Assembly: GCA_937898895.1 (NCBI GenBank)
Contig: CALDKL010000423.1
Coordinates: 1-6,094, forward strand
DNA length: 6,094 nt
From: an uncultured Verrucomicrobiae bacterium
GTDB taxonomy: Bacteria; Verrucomicrobiota; Verrucomicrobiia; Verrucomicrobiales; DEV007
Direction of reading: 5' to 3'
The notes beneath the pieces are model-generated. The model worked only from the letters and a program-made list of their open reading frames with translations. It made no database searches and was not told the origin of the DNA. A program made the position numbers and the translations under genes. This document shows positions 1 through 6,094 of this stretch, piece by piece. The stretch's first letter is position 1. Each line of letters starts with the position of its first letter.

Positions 1-1335
1 TTTGTCCCCCAAAACCCAAGCGAAGCCAAGTCGCTCAAACACCCCCGAAAACCACGGAGCTTTCCCTCGATGCTGTTGCCTGATGATCGGCCCTTGATTC
101 TCTTCCATTGGCCGATGACGGATCCGGAGATCTGCCACATCGACCCTTTACGGAAAGTGCTGCAAGGCTTGTCGCGTTTTGGGCATTCCAGTTCACTCGT
201 CGCCGCGCGATTGGAAGACGCTCTGCCTGTCGGCGAATGGCAGCGCCTGCTCCCGATCCCATCGGACGCAGCCGCCTCTCCCGAGCATCGGCTCCGTGTC
301 CCGTGGTCGGGTTTACTCGATTCTGCGGAACTGGCCTATGCCGCCGAGGAGAGGGACAAGGAACTCGAGGCCGCCCTCGCGCGGCGCGACGCGGCAGCTG
401 AAAGGGGAAGGCCGTTGATGAAATTCGAAGCATCGCCTCGTGGTCGCTACGATGCCCGACACGTGACCGCTGGGTATCTTGAGGATCCCGGCACCACCGT
501 CACTTCTACTCCGTGGGGCCGCTCTCTCTTTGTCCTGCAATGCATTGGCGGAGACAGGGCAGATCTGCCGAGCATTTGGCAGATTACCTCCGCCCTGCAC
601 AAGACTCTTTTAGATCGCTGGACACGGACTTATCCCGAGGAGAGCGTACCCGCTTGGATTTCGGGCCACGAACCGGGTGAAGGCAATACCGCTCCGAGCA
701 GGGATTGCCATCTGGCGATAATCCCTCTCGCCCATGTCGATCATGTCCATGCGGACGGACGACTTCTAGGGATTGGGTTGGCCTTTCCCCGCCAAATGGG
801 ATCAGGATCTTCCGAGTCCACTCTCCGCGCCGACTGGCGGAAAATGCAGGCCGCACTTTTCGCGAATAGAGACCTTGAACTCACCACTGCCGACAAGGCT
901 TGGGCACTGCGGCTGGTTCCCTACGATGGAAGCTCTAACCGTGCCGCACTGTCTTCCCACACCTGGACTCGGGCGGCCCATCTCTGGCATTCCGTCACTC
1001 CCGTGATTCTGGATCGTCATCCCAAACCCAACTTCAAAAAAGATCCCGTCCTCTGGGCAGAAAGTTGCCGCAGCATCGTCGCCGATTCTTGCGAGCGACT
1101 TGGTCTTCCACGCCCCGCTTCTGACAACATCCAAGTATCGCTCTATCCCCGGCTGGCCGGGGTACCGGCGTCTCCTGCCTTCGTCGCTCCGGTCGCCCGC
1201 CCTGGAAGACCGCCCCGATTCCACATTCATGTCTCTGTCCGGTTCGATGAGAAGATCGACGGCCCCCTACTGCTCGGGGCCGGGCGCTACCGAGGCTATG
1301 GATTGATGAGACCCGACACCACGCGCGAGAAATGA
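1..1335 (+). CDS. csb2: Type I-G CRISPR-associated protein Csb2 (Cas5-Cas6 fusion), 5'-truncated by window edge
   Basis: In type I-G Cascade, Csb2 joins a Cas5-like and a Cas6-like RAMP unit; it is thought to cleave pre-crRNA and hold the crRNA 5' end. Seen here: a family-typical block HADGRLLGIGL (748-780) after HLAIIPL; the block TPVILDRHPK (997-1026); and a C-terminal glycine-rich RAMP loop GPLLLGAGRYRGYGLM (1261-1308). The internal ATG at 70 is not the true start: the frame stays open to base 1, adding 23 residues that begin FVPQNPSEAK, and the roughly 100-residue N-terminal RAMP strand region usual in the family is absent from the window. 444 residues are visible. The stop overlaps the cas3 start by ATGA, which implies translational coupling. 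Family identity is from recognised motifs and context; I cannot point to the catalytic residue of the Cas6 part. Confidence 0.93.
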   Translation, partial: FVPQNPSEAKSLKHPRKPRSFPSMLLPDDRPLILFHWPMTDPEICHIDPLRKVLQGLSRFGHSSSLVAARLEDALPVGEWQRLLPIPSDAAASPEHRLRVPWSGLLDSAELAYAAEERDKELEAALARRDAAAERGRPLMKFEASPRGRYDARHVTAGYLEDPGTTVTSTPWGRSLFVLQCIGGDRADLPSIWQITSALHKTLLDRWTRTYPEESVPAWISGHEPGEGNTAPSRDCHLAIIPLAHVDHVHADGRLLGIGLAFPRQMGSGSSESTLRADWRKMQAALFANRDLELTTADKAWALRLVPYDGSSNRAALSSHTWTRAAHLWHSVTPVILDRHPKPNFKKDPVLWAESCRSIVADSCERLGLPRPASDNIQVSLYPRLAGVPASPAFVAPVARPGRPPRFHIHVSVRFDEKIDGPLLLGAGRYRGYGLMRPDTTREK

Positions 1336-4265
1336 CTCCCGTTGCTCTTCCCGACTTCGCCACCTGGTTCGAAGCACTCTGGGGACACCCTCCCTTTGCC
1401 TGGCAATCGCGCTTTGTCAGCGATGCGGCCGATGGGCGCTATCCGGGCTGGGTCACGCTGCCGACCGGACTAGGCAAGACCTCGACGCTCGATGCAGCCG
1501 TCTATCTGCTGGCCTCGCAGGCACACCTGCCTGCCAGCGAACGGACCGCACCAGTGCGCATCGTCTTTGCAGTGAACCGGCGTATCGTCGTGGACGAGGC
1601 CTTTCGCAGGGCACGCCGCATCGCCTCCCGGCTTGCACTTTCGTGCGGTCAACTCCGTGAAGAGGATGTGGAAGAAGAGGACCGACTGCCCAGGGAACGT
1701 TTGAATCTACTTCAGCCCGTGGCATCGGCCCTCCGCTCGCTCGCCGGAGAAGATGCGCCGCCGCTGGAGACCTATCCGCTGCGCGGCGCCACGTTCACTG
1801 ACAGCGCCTGGGCCAGATCCCCCCTGCAACCGCTTGTCATCAGCACAACACTGGACCAATTGGGGTCCAGACTGCTTTTCCGGGGGTACGGCTGCAGCGA
1901 AGGTGCCCGTCCCACACATGCGGCATTGCTGGCCTACGATTCCTTGCTGATCCTCGACGAGGCCCACACCGCGGCAGCCTTTTCGGAGACGCTTGAGGCC
2001 GTCGCCTCGTGGCGCCGCGAAAGCGGTTCGGATTCTCTGCCGCTGCCTTTCCAATCCATCCAGCTCACCGCCACCCCGCCCGCCGGAGTCAGCAACCCTT
2101 TCCGCCTGCTGGAGGAGGAGAAGGATCAACCCGTGGTGAGGGACCGTCTCGCCAGCACCAAACCCACGAGCCTCTCCGAGGTCGTCGGTGCCAAGGGAAA
2201 ACAAAGGCACAATAAACTGTCAGATCAGGTCGGTGGCTTGGTCGAAGCCTTCTTCAGCGATCACCACCAAGTCCGGCGAATCCTGGTCGCCGTCAACCGG
2301 GTGGACACCGCGCGAACTATCCGCGAGAGCCTTAAGATCAAGGACACTGCCGTGGAGATTCTAGTCGGGGGGATGCGCCCGTTGGATCGAGAACAACTCG
2401 TCGAAAAGCTCGTTTCCACCTACCAACTCCAGTCGTCGAGACCCGCGCCCGACGTGCCCAGGCTGGTGTTGGTCGCGACCCAATGCGTGGAGGTGGGAGC
2501 CGACCTTGATTTCGACGCACTGATCACCGAGCTGGCACCTCTCGATGCCCTTCGACAACGATTTGGACGACTCAACCGCTACGGTCGCGACATGGTCTCG
2601 CCCGCTGCCATCGTCGCGCCGGAAGAATCGCTGGCCACCGGCGCAAACAACCCCGATCCCATCTATGGCACATGCCTGCCCGTCGTATGGGCCTGGCTGA
2701 AACGGCATGAGCACGAGCTTGATTTTGGCACCACCGCCCTCGACCGCATCTTGCCAGCGGGCGATGCCATCGGCACCTTGCTTGCTCCCCATTCCTCTGC
2801 CCCTATTCTGTTGCCCACCCATCTTGACCTCTTGTGCCAGACCAGCCCCGCCCCCCACGTCGAACCCGACCCAGCTCTCTATATTCACGGGCCTGCCAGG
2901 GATTTTCCAACGGTGGAGGTCATCGTAAGACGGAACCTGTCCGATGCCGCAGTTGCCACACTGGAAGTCTTGCCACCGCTTTCCACGGAAGCGGCAACAG
3001 TATCGCTCTCTTACCTCAGGCATTGGCTGGCCGACGAAACCAACAAAGGGGATACGGATGCCCCCACGCTCTTTGAAGACAGGCTTACGAATACCAAAGC
3101 CGCCCTGCCCGATGCCTGGATCGTGCGTCCGGGATACATTGAGAAGCTCACTAGCATCTCTTTGTTGCGGAAAGGTGACAGGCTTGTCCTCTCCGATCAA
3201 TGCGGCCGTATCGAACAACTGATTCTTGGATACGCCGAAACCGCTGCGGACCAGTGCGAAGCCGCCTATCTGATGGCGCGTGACAAGTCGCTGCTCGTAC
3301 TCAACCGCTCGCAGATCGACAGATGGATCGGCCACGGCGACAGTTCCTTGCGCGAGGCCGTGTTCGCCCTCTTGGCACCAATTCAGCAAGCCGAATCAGA
3401 AAGAACTGAAGAGGGGGAGGAGGCACCCTTCTGCCTGCCGGAATGGAAGGCGGCTCTGCCGGAATTGATCAAGCTCTTCGCTGCAAATTGCGAAAGCTGC
3501 GTCTGGGATGGGGCTCGACGGGTATCTCCTGAAGACTGGCGCATTGATCCCCACCCCGAGGGGGGGATCATCGCCCGCAGCAAGAAGCGCGTCGGTCTAT
3601 CGCCTTGGCCCCACACTCCGCCCGAGATCGGTGCACAAGGGGACTTTGGCGAGTGCGTTCCCCTCTCCGACCATCAGAAGCAAGTGGAGTCCATCGTGTC
3701 GGACACGGCAAAGCGCCTGGGACTGCCCACCTCCATGCACGAAGCCCTCGTTCTCGCCGCTCGCTACCACGACCTCGGCAAAGCTGATCCCCGGTTCCAG
3801 GCCTGGCTCCACGGTTGTGGGTATTGGAACGTGGTAGGCAAGCCCCTTGTCGCCAAAAGCAACTATCCGTCGAACAAGCGGCGGGATTACGCCCGGTCAG
3901 CCAACATCCCTGAAGCCTTCCGCCATGAACTGCTCAGTGCGCTCATGGTGGCCGACTCTGCCCTGGCGGCCCATCCGGAAGCCGACCTTCTTCTCCATCT
4001 CATTGCCAGCCATCACGGCCGTTGCCGGGGGGCCGCTCCAGTAGTGTTGGATGCGGATCCAGAGAACTTCGACGTCACCATCGAGGAGGAAATCATCGCC
4101 TACCGAGGCCGCTCTGCCCCCCTTGCCCATTTTGGCGAAGGCGTTCCGCGCCGCTTCTGGAAACTCACCCGCCGCTTCGGCTGGTGGGGGCTCGCCTATC
4201 TCGAAACCCTTCTCCGCCTCGCGGACCAACGGGCCAGCGCCTCCGACAACCCGCCACCTTCCTGA
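1332..4265 (+). CDS. cas3: Type I-G CRISPR helicase-nuclease Cas3 with C-terminal HD domain
   Basis: Cas3 is recruited to the R-loop made by Cascade, unwinds the target DNA with ATP and degrades one strand. Helicase motifs (residue numbers): Q-like PFAWQ 21-25, Walker A LPTGLGKT 43-50, DEAH 209-212, LTATPP 245-250, RILVAVNR near 315, ATQCVEVGADLD 382-393 and QRFGRLNR 409-416. The HD nuclease lies at the C-terminus: H781, HD 813-814 in ARYHDLGKADPRFQAW, H865, HH 894-895 and D965 in LADQRAS, a complete set of metal ligands. Most type I Cas3 proteins carry HD at the N-terminus; this reversed order is known for type I-G. The segment of about residues 430-770 has no motif I recognise. At 977 residues it appears full length and intact. 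The ATG overlaps the csb2 stop; the next gene follows after 3 bases. Confidence 0.96.
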   Translation: MTPVALPDFATWFEALWGHPPFAWQSRFVSDAADGRYPGWVTLPTGLGKTSTLDAAVYLLASQAHLPASERTAPVRIVFAVNRRIVVDEAFRRARRIASRLALSCGQLREEDVEEEDRLPRERLNLLQPVASALRSLAGEDAPPLETYPLRGATFTDSAWARSPLQPLVISTTLDQLGSRLLFRGYGCSEGARPTHAALLAYDSLLILDEAHTAAAFSETLEAVASWRRESGSDSLPLPFQSIQLTATPPAGVSNPFRLLEEEKDQPVVRDRLASTKPTSLSEVVGAKGKQRHNKLSDQVGGLVEAFFSDHHQVRRILVAVNRVDTARTIRESLKIKDTAVEILVGGMRPLDREQLVEKLVSTYQLQSSRPAPDVPRLVLVATQCVEVGADLDFDALITELAPLDALRQRFGRLNRYGRDMVSPAAIVAPEESLATGANNPDPIYGTCLPVVWAWLKRHEHELDFGTTALDRILPAGDAIGTLLAPHSSAPILLPTHLDLLCQTSPAPHVEPDPALYIHGPARDFPTVEVIVRRNLSDAAVATLEVLPPLSTEAATVSLSYLRHWLADETNKGDTDAPTLFEDRLTNTKAALPDAWIVRPGYIEKLTSISLLRKGDRLVLSDQCGRIEQLILGYAETAADQCEAAYLMARDKSLLVLNRSQIDRWIGHGDSSLREAVFALLAPIQQAESERTEEGEEAPFCLPEWKAALPELIKLFAANCESCVWDGARRVSPEDWRIDPHPEGGIIARSKKRVGLSPWPHTPPEIGAQGDFGECVPLSDHQKQVESIVSDTAKRLGLPTSMHEALVLAARYHDLGKADPRFQAWLHGCGYWNVVGKPLVAKSNYPSNKRRDYARSANIPEAFRHELLSALMVADSALAAHPEADLLLHLIASHHGRCRGAAPVVLDADPENFDVTIEEEIIAYRGRSAPLAHFGEGVPRRFWKLTRRFGWWGLAYLETLLRLADQRASASDNPPPS

Positions 4266-4268
4266 CCC

Positions 4269-5264
4269 ATGGCCAAGACGAAAATCACATCCCCTCCGGC
4301 TCCGGTCCGTGCATCCATCTCGAACGACAAGCCTTTCGTTTGTTCCGGGATACGCGAAGACAATCCCCGCGACTTTCTCGCCGCCCTCGGCCTCCTCCGC
4401 CTCCTGCACGAAAGCCATCCGAGAAATCGCGTCACCCTGGCATGGGACGACACCGGTAGCCCGGCGATCCGTGCGGACAACAGCTTGCCCGATGACTGCT
4501 TCGAAACCCTGACAAAACAACTCAAGGAGATAAACGAACGGGCATCACATCCCTTCGTTCACCACAAGGTCATCAAAGTTTCCTTAGACAGCTACCGCAG
4601 CGCCACAAGAGAATCACTGGATCTACGAACCCACGAATTCGCCCTAGCCCATCTGCCTGCCGCGCTATACGCCGCCTATGCCAGCCAGGTGCATGATGCG
4701 GAAACCGCAACCGCCAATCCCAGCCAGTTCTCCTTTTCCAATGGCCAAGCCGGGAAAGAACTTCTCCGCGACATCCGCGAGCTGATTCAGAAGGAGTTCA
4801 GCGCCCCGCTGCTCCTCGCGAACCTGAAGGGTCAGCCCGATTCGCTCCGCGATGCCAAGTCCTTCCGCTGGCATCCGGCGGAGTACCGTGCTGCCGCCTA
4901 CCGTGCCCCAGATCCCGGCAGCAACGTCAAAGGAGATGTCATTCTCGACTACCCGTGTCTCAACTCGCTCGCCTTCTTCGGACTCACCTTCTACCCTGTC
5001 GTCGATCAGTTGCGGCGCGATTTCACAACAGGGTTTACTCGCCAAGCCACCCGTGTTGGATCCGCTGATCAGTTCACTTGGCCGATTTGGAAGGCTTCTC
5101 TGGACGCGGACGAGTTGCCTTCGCTCCTCCATCACCCCACCATTCACGAAAGTCCGGCTCGGGTTCACTCGTTGCAGGCCATGGGCTGCATCAGGCTATG
5201 GGCGAGCCGACGGTTTAGCGCAGACAAAAGCCTGTATTTCGCTCCGGCCACCCAGCTGCTTTGA
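4269..5264 (+). CDS. Type I-G Cas protein, Csb3 / Cas3-extension / Cas8-like group
   Basis: A 331-residue protein starting three bases after the cas3 stop, so almost surely co-transcribed and co-translated with it. Near the N-terminus is GIREDNPRDFLAALGLLRLL (residues 27-46); an 'NPxxFLAALGLLRLL' opening is characteristic of type I-G Cas8-like and Csb3-type proteins. A second recognisable stretch, SFRWHPAEYRAAAYRAPDP (from about residue 198), is followed by a hydrophobic SLAFFGLTFYPV segment; FRW(D/H)P-(A/V)-(D/E)-R-type blocks occur in the same group. The C-terminal LYFAPATQLL also looks family-like. It is much shorter than Csx17 (the usual Cas8 of many I-G loci, roughly 700 residues or more) and lacks its opening motif. 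I infer that it belongs to the Csb3 or 'Cas3-extension' families and serves in Cascade or as a Cas3 partner. I cannot tell these apart by eye, so no symbol is given. No transmembrane segment or catalytic motif is visible. Confidence 0.8.
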   Translation: MAKTKITSPPAPVRASISNDKPFVCSGIREDNPRDFLAALGLLRLLHESHPRNRVTLAWDDTGSPAIRADNSLPDDCFETLTKQLKEINERASHPFVHHKVIKVSLDSYRSATRESLDLRTHEFALAHLPAALYAAYASQVHDAETATANPSQFSFSNGQAGKELLRDIRELIQKEFSAPLLLANLKGQPDSLRDAKSFRWHPAEYRAAAYRAPDPGSNVKGDVILDYPCLNSLAFFGLTFYPVVDQLRRDFTTGFTRQATRVGSADQFTWPIWKASLDADELPSLLHHPTIHESPARVHSLQAMGCIRLWASRRFSADKSLYFAPATQLL

Positions 5265-5313
5265 TCGACACCGCCGTCGCCCACGGAGAGCTTTTCGGGT
5301 TTCCTATCCCATC

Positions 5314-5958
5314 ATGTCCGCCGACGACTACGCCTACCTCGATGACTCGCTGCCGGGCTTCCAGCGGGCGCGGCTGCTCGTGAAAGCACAGGGAGACTCC
5401 CTCGCCGCGCTTGGCTTCTGCGGAAGCAAGTTCGATTTCTACCGCTTCGCCAACCGCTTCCGCGTCGCCGTTTCGTTCCGAGGGATGGCGCTCGACGGGT
5501 TCAGCGAGGAGACCGCCGCAGGCTATGACGCTCTGACACGAGTCTTCTTCGTCTGGTCGTCCTTCGAGCGCTACGCCGACCTCGCCGGGGACCGTGCACC
5601 GTTCCGTGCGCTCTTCGCCCATCACCCACGCCGACACGTCCATGATCTCGCCACCCGCTGTCGCGCCCTCGATCCAGAGCAGCGACTCTGCGACTTTCTC
5701 GTCGAGCAGTCGCTGCTGCCCGTCCACGAGACCTATCTGCGACGCTACCGCGACGGGCACGACTTCTCGGTGCTGACCCTCGCCGCGTGCATCCGCCACA
5801 TCTTTGCCCACGGCATACTGACGGCGCACCCCAACAGGCTACCTACGGCAAACCTTGTCGGAATCGGCGACAGCCTCGGCGCTTTCCTCATCCAGTTCGT
5901 TCGCGACGACTTTGCTCGCCGACTTTCCTTCGCGGAGGCATCCTCCGCGCCAGCTTGA
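5314..5958 (+). CDS. Uncharacterised HEPN-like protein (R-x4-H motif) downstream of the type I-G genes
   Basis: A 214-residue protein that I do not recognise by name. The frame is open further upstream, but that part overlaps the preceding gene. ATG 5314 is the first ATG after the upstream stop at 5264, with no in-frame GTG, TTG or CTG between, leaving a 49-base gap. No good ribosome site precedes it; a GGAG at 5285-5288 is too far away. The sequence looks mostly helical and soluble. Near the C-terminus, FSVLTLAACIRHIFAHGI includes R161-HIFA-H166 (5794-5811): R, then a polar H, then three residues, A and H-G. This is the R(N/H/D)x3H pattern of HEPN ribonucleases, set at the end of a predicted helix as in that fold. 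An N-terminal block, GFCGSKFDFYRFANRFR (34-50), looks conserved but is unknown to me. Inferred role: RNA cleavage or binding in defence, or an inactive HEPN partner. Codons end in G or C more often than in the preceding gene. Confidence 0.72.
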   Translation: MSADDYAYLDDSLPGFQRARLLVKAQGDSLAALGFCGSKFDFYRFANRFRVAVSFRGMALDGFSEETAAGYDALTRVFFVWSSFERYADLAGDRAPFRALFAHHPRRHVHDLATRCRALDPEQRLCDFLVEQSLLPVHETYLRRYRDGHDFSVLTLAACIRHIFAHGILTAHPNRLPTANLVGIGDSLGAFLIQFVRDDFARRLSFAEASSAPA

Positions 5959-5974
5959 TCTTTAACCCGTCCCG

Positions 5975-6040
5975 ATGGGCAACTCGCTTTCCAGCACACT
6001 TCCCGAAGATTGGGCCACGGTGGACATGGTCGCCCAATAG
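5975..6040 (+). pseudogene. Possible remnant start of a following gene (21-codon frame ended by TAG TAA)
   Basis: After the HEPN-like gene, an ATG 16 bases past its stop opens a frame encoding MGNSLSSTLPEDWATVDMVA plus Q, ended by tandem TAG TAA. The peptide reads like a protein N-terminus rather than noise. 'LPEDWATVxMVA' recalls the first residues of type I restriction specificity subunits (HsdS, typically LPxGW...LGxVA) and, less exactly, the opening of Cas4 or Cas4-Cas1 proteins. Past the stops the same frame gives LFSPKKRS, which loosely resembles the (Y/F)CPRR cysteine motif of Cas4 with the cysteine replaced by serine. In a type I-G locus, cas4-cas1 would be expected about here. All of this is inference from a very short stretch. 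It may equally be a random short frame or a leader peptide. Confidence 0.2.
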
Positions 6041-6048
6041 TAACTATT
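6036..6048. repeat. Short near-perfect palindrome AATAGTAACTATT
   Basis: Two 6-base arms (AATAGT and ACTATT) flank one central A. The site covers the tandem stop codons that end the 21-codon frame, and it is AT-rich inside GC-rich surroundings. It could be a small operator in the space before the next gene. It is too short, and has no following T-run, to be a terminator. A chance origin cannot be excluded. Confidence 0.3.
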
Positions 6049-6094
6049 CAGCCCGAAAAAACGCTCGGACGCGAGAAAAAGCGCTTGTACTATG

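Larger units (their letters stand above)
5959..6094. other. Tail region without an intact gene
   Basis: The 136 bases after the last full gene contain no complete coding sequence, tRNA or recognisable terminator. The last 40 or so bases are rich in A runs (AAAAAA at 6056-6061 and AAAAA near 6076), unlike the GC-rich genes. They may be a spacer or promoter region for a gene beyond the window. No CRISPR repeat unit can be identified, since only one copy of any sequence is present. Confidence 0.4.

Noticed and set aside
70..72. ATG at 70 as the start of csb2
   Set aside because: The frame is open to the left edge, the upstream codons give a family-like sequence, and the N-terminal RAMP region of Csb2 would be missing if translation began here.
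2361..3389. Long minus-strand open frame (342 codons) inside cas3
   Set aside because: It lies fully opposite the well-supported cas3 gene, has no recognisable motif and a composition typical of an antisense shadow in GC-rich DNA.
3489..3500. CESC in Cas3 as a possible zinc site
   Set aside because: Only one C-x2-C pair is present with no second cysteine or histidine pair nearby, so a zinc finger is not supported.
3897..4520. Minus-strand open frame (207 codons) across the cas3 / third-gene junction
   Set aside because: It is antisense to the HD-domain coding region and the start of the next gene; its protein has no plausible domain and it reflects GC-rich codon bias.
4852..5313. Upstream extension of the HEPN-like gene to the ATG at 4852
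   Set aside because: This part overlaps the conserved C-terminal half of the preceding Cas protein in another frame, and its translation is low-complexity Ser/Arg/Pro-rich sequence; the recognisable protein begins at 5314.
6055..6094. A-rich tail as the beginning of a CRISPR leader or repeat
   Set aside because: There is no second copy of any 20-40 base unit in the window, so neither a repeat nor a leader can be supported.

Overview
This window holds the effector part of a type I-G (formerly I-U, GSU0054-type) CRISPR-Cas operon, read entirely on the + strand. The DNA is GC-rich, genes are tightly packed, and no clear Shine-Dalgarno sequences precede the starts. Type I-G loci are known from Verrucomicrobiota, Planctomycetota, Deltaproteobacteria, Chlorobi and Actinobacteria. 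The composition and weak ribosome sites make a Verrucomicrobiota- or Planctomycetota-like bacterium a reasonable guess, but the window has no marker gene that settles it.

Layout. (1) 1-1335: the 3' part of csb2, the Cas5-Cas6 fusion of type I-G; its reading frame runs open through the left edge, so the start lies outside the window. (2) 1332-4265: cas3, overlapping csb2 by ATGA, with an N-terminal superfamily 2 helicase and a C-terminal HD nuclease, the domain order typical of type I-G. All key motifs of both domains are intact. (3) 4269-5264: a 331-residue type I-G Cas protein three bases after cas3, resembling the Csb3 / 'Cas3-extension' / Cas8-like group. (4) 5314-5958: a 214-residue protein I cannot assign to a named family. 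It carries an RHIFAH (R-x4-H) motif of the kind found in HEPN ribonucleases. (5) 5959-6094: a tail with no intact gene. It holds a 21-codon reading frame that looks like the beginning of a larger protein, ended by tandem stop codons inside a small palindrome.

How they fit together. Csb2 would process the crRNA and cap the crRNA 5' handle in Cascade, Cas3 would unwind and degrade the target DNA, and the third protein would act in or with the effector or Cas3. The backbone subunit Csb1 (Cas7) and the adaptation genes (cas4-cas1, cas2) are not in the window, and no repeat-spacer array is visible. The most interesting item is the HEPN-like protein directly behind the effector genes. It could be a CRISPR-linked RNA-targeting accessory or toxin-like factor, or simply an unrelated cargo gene; its more G/C-ending codons hint at a separate origin.
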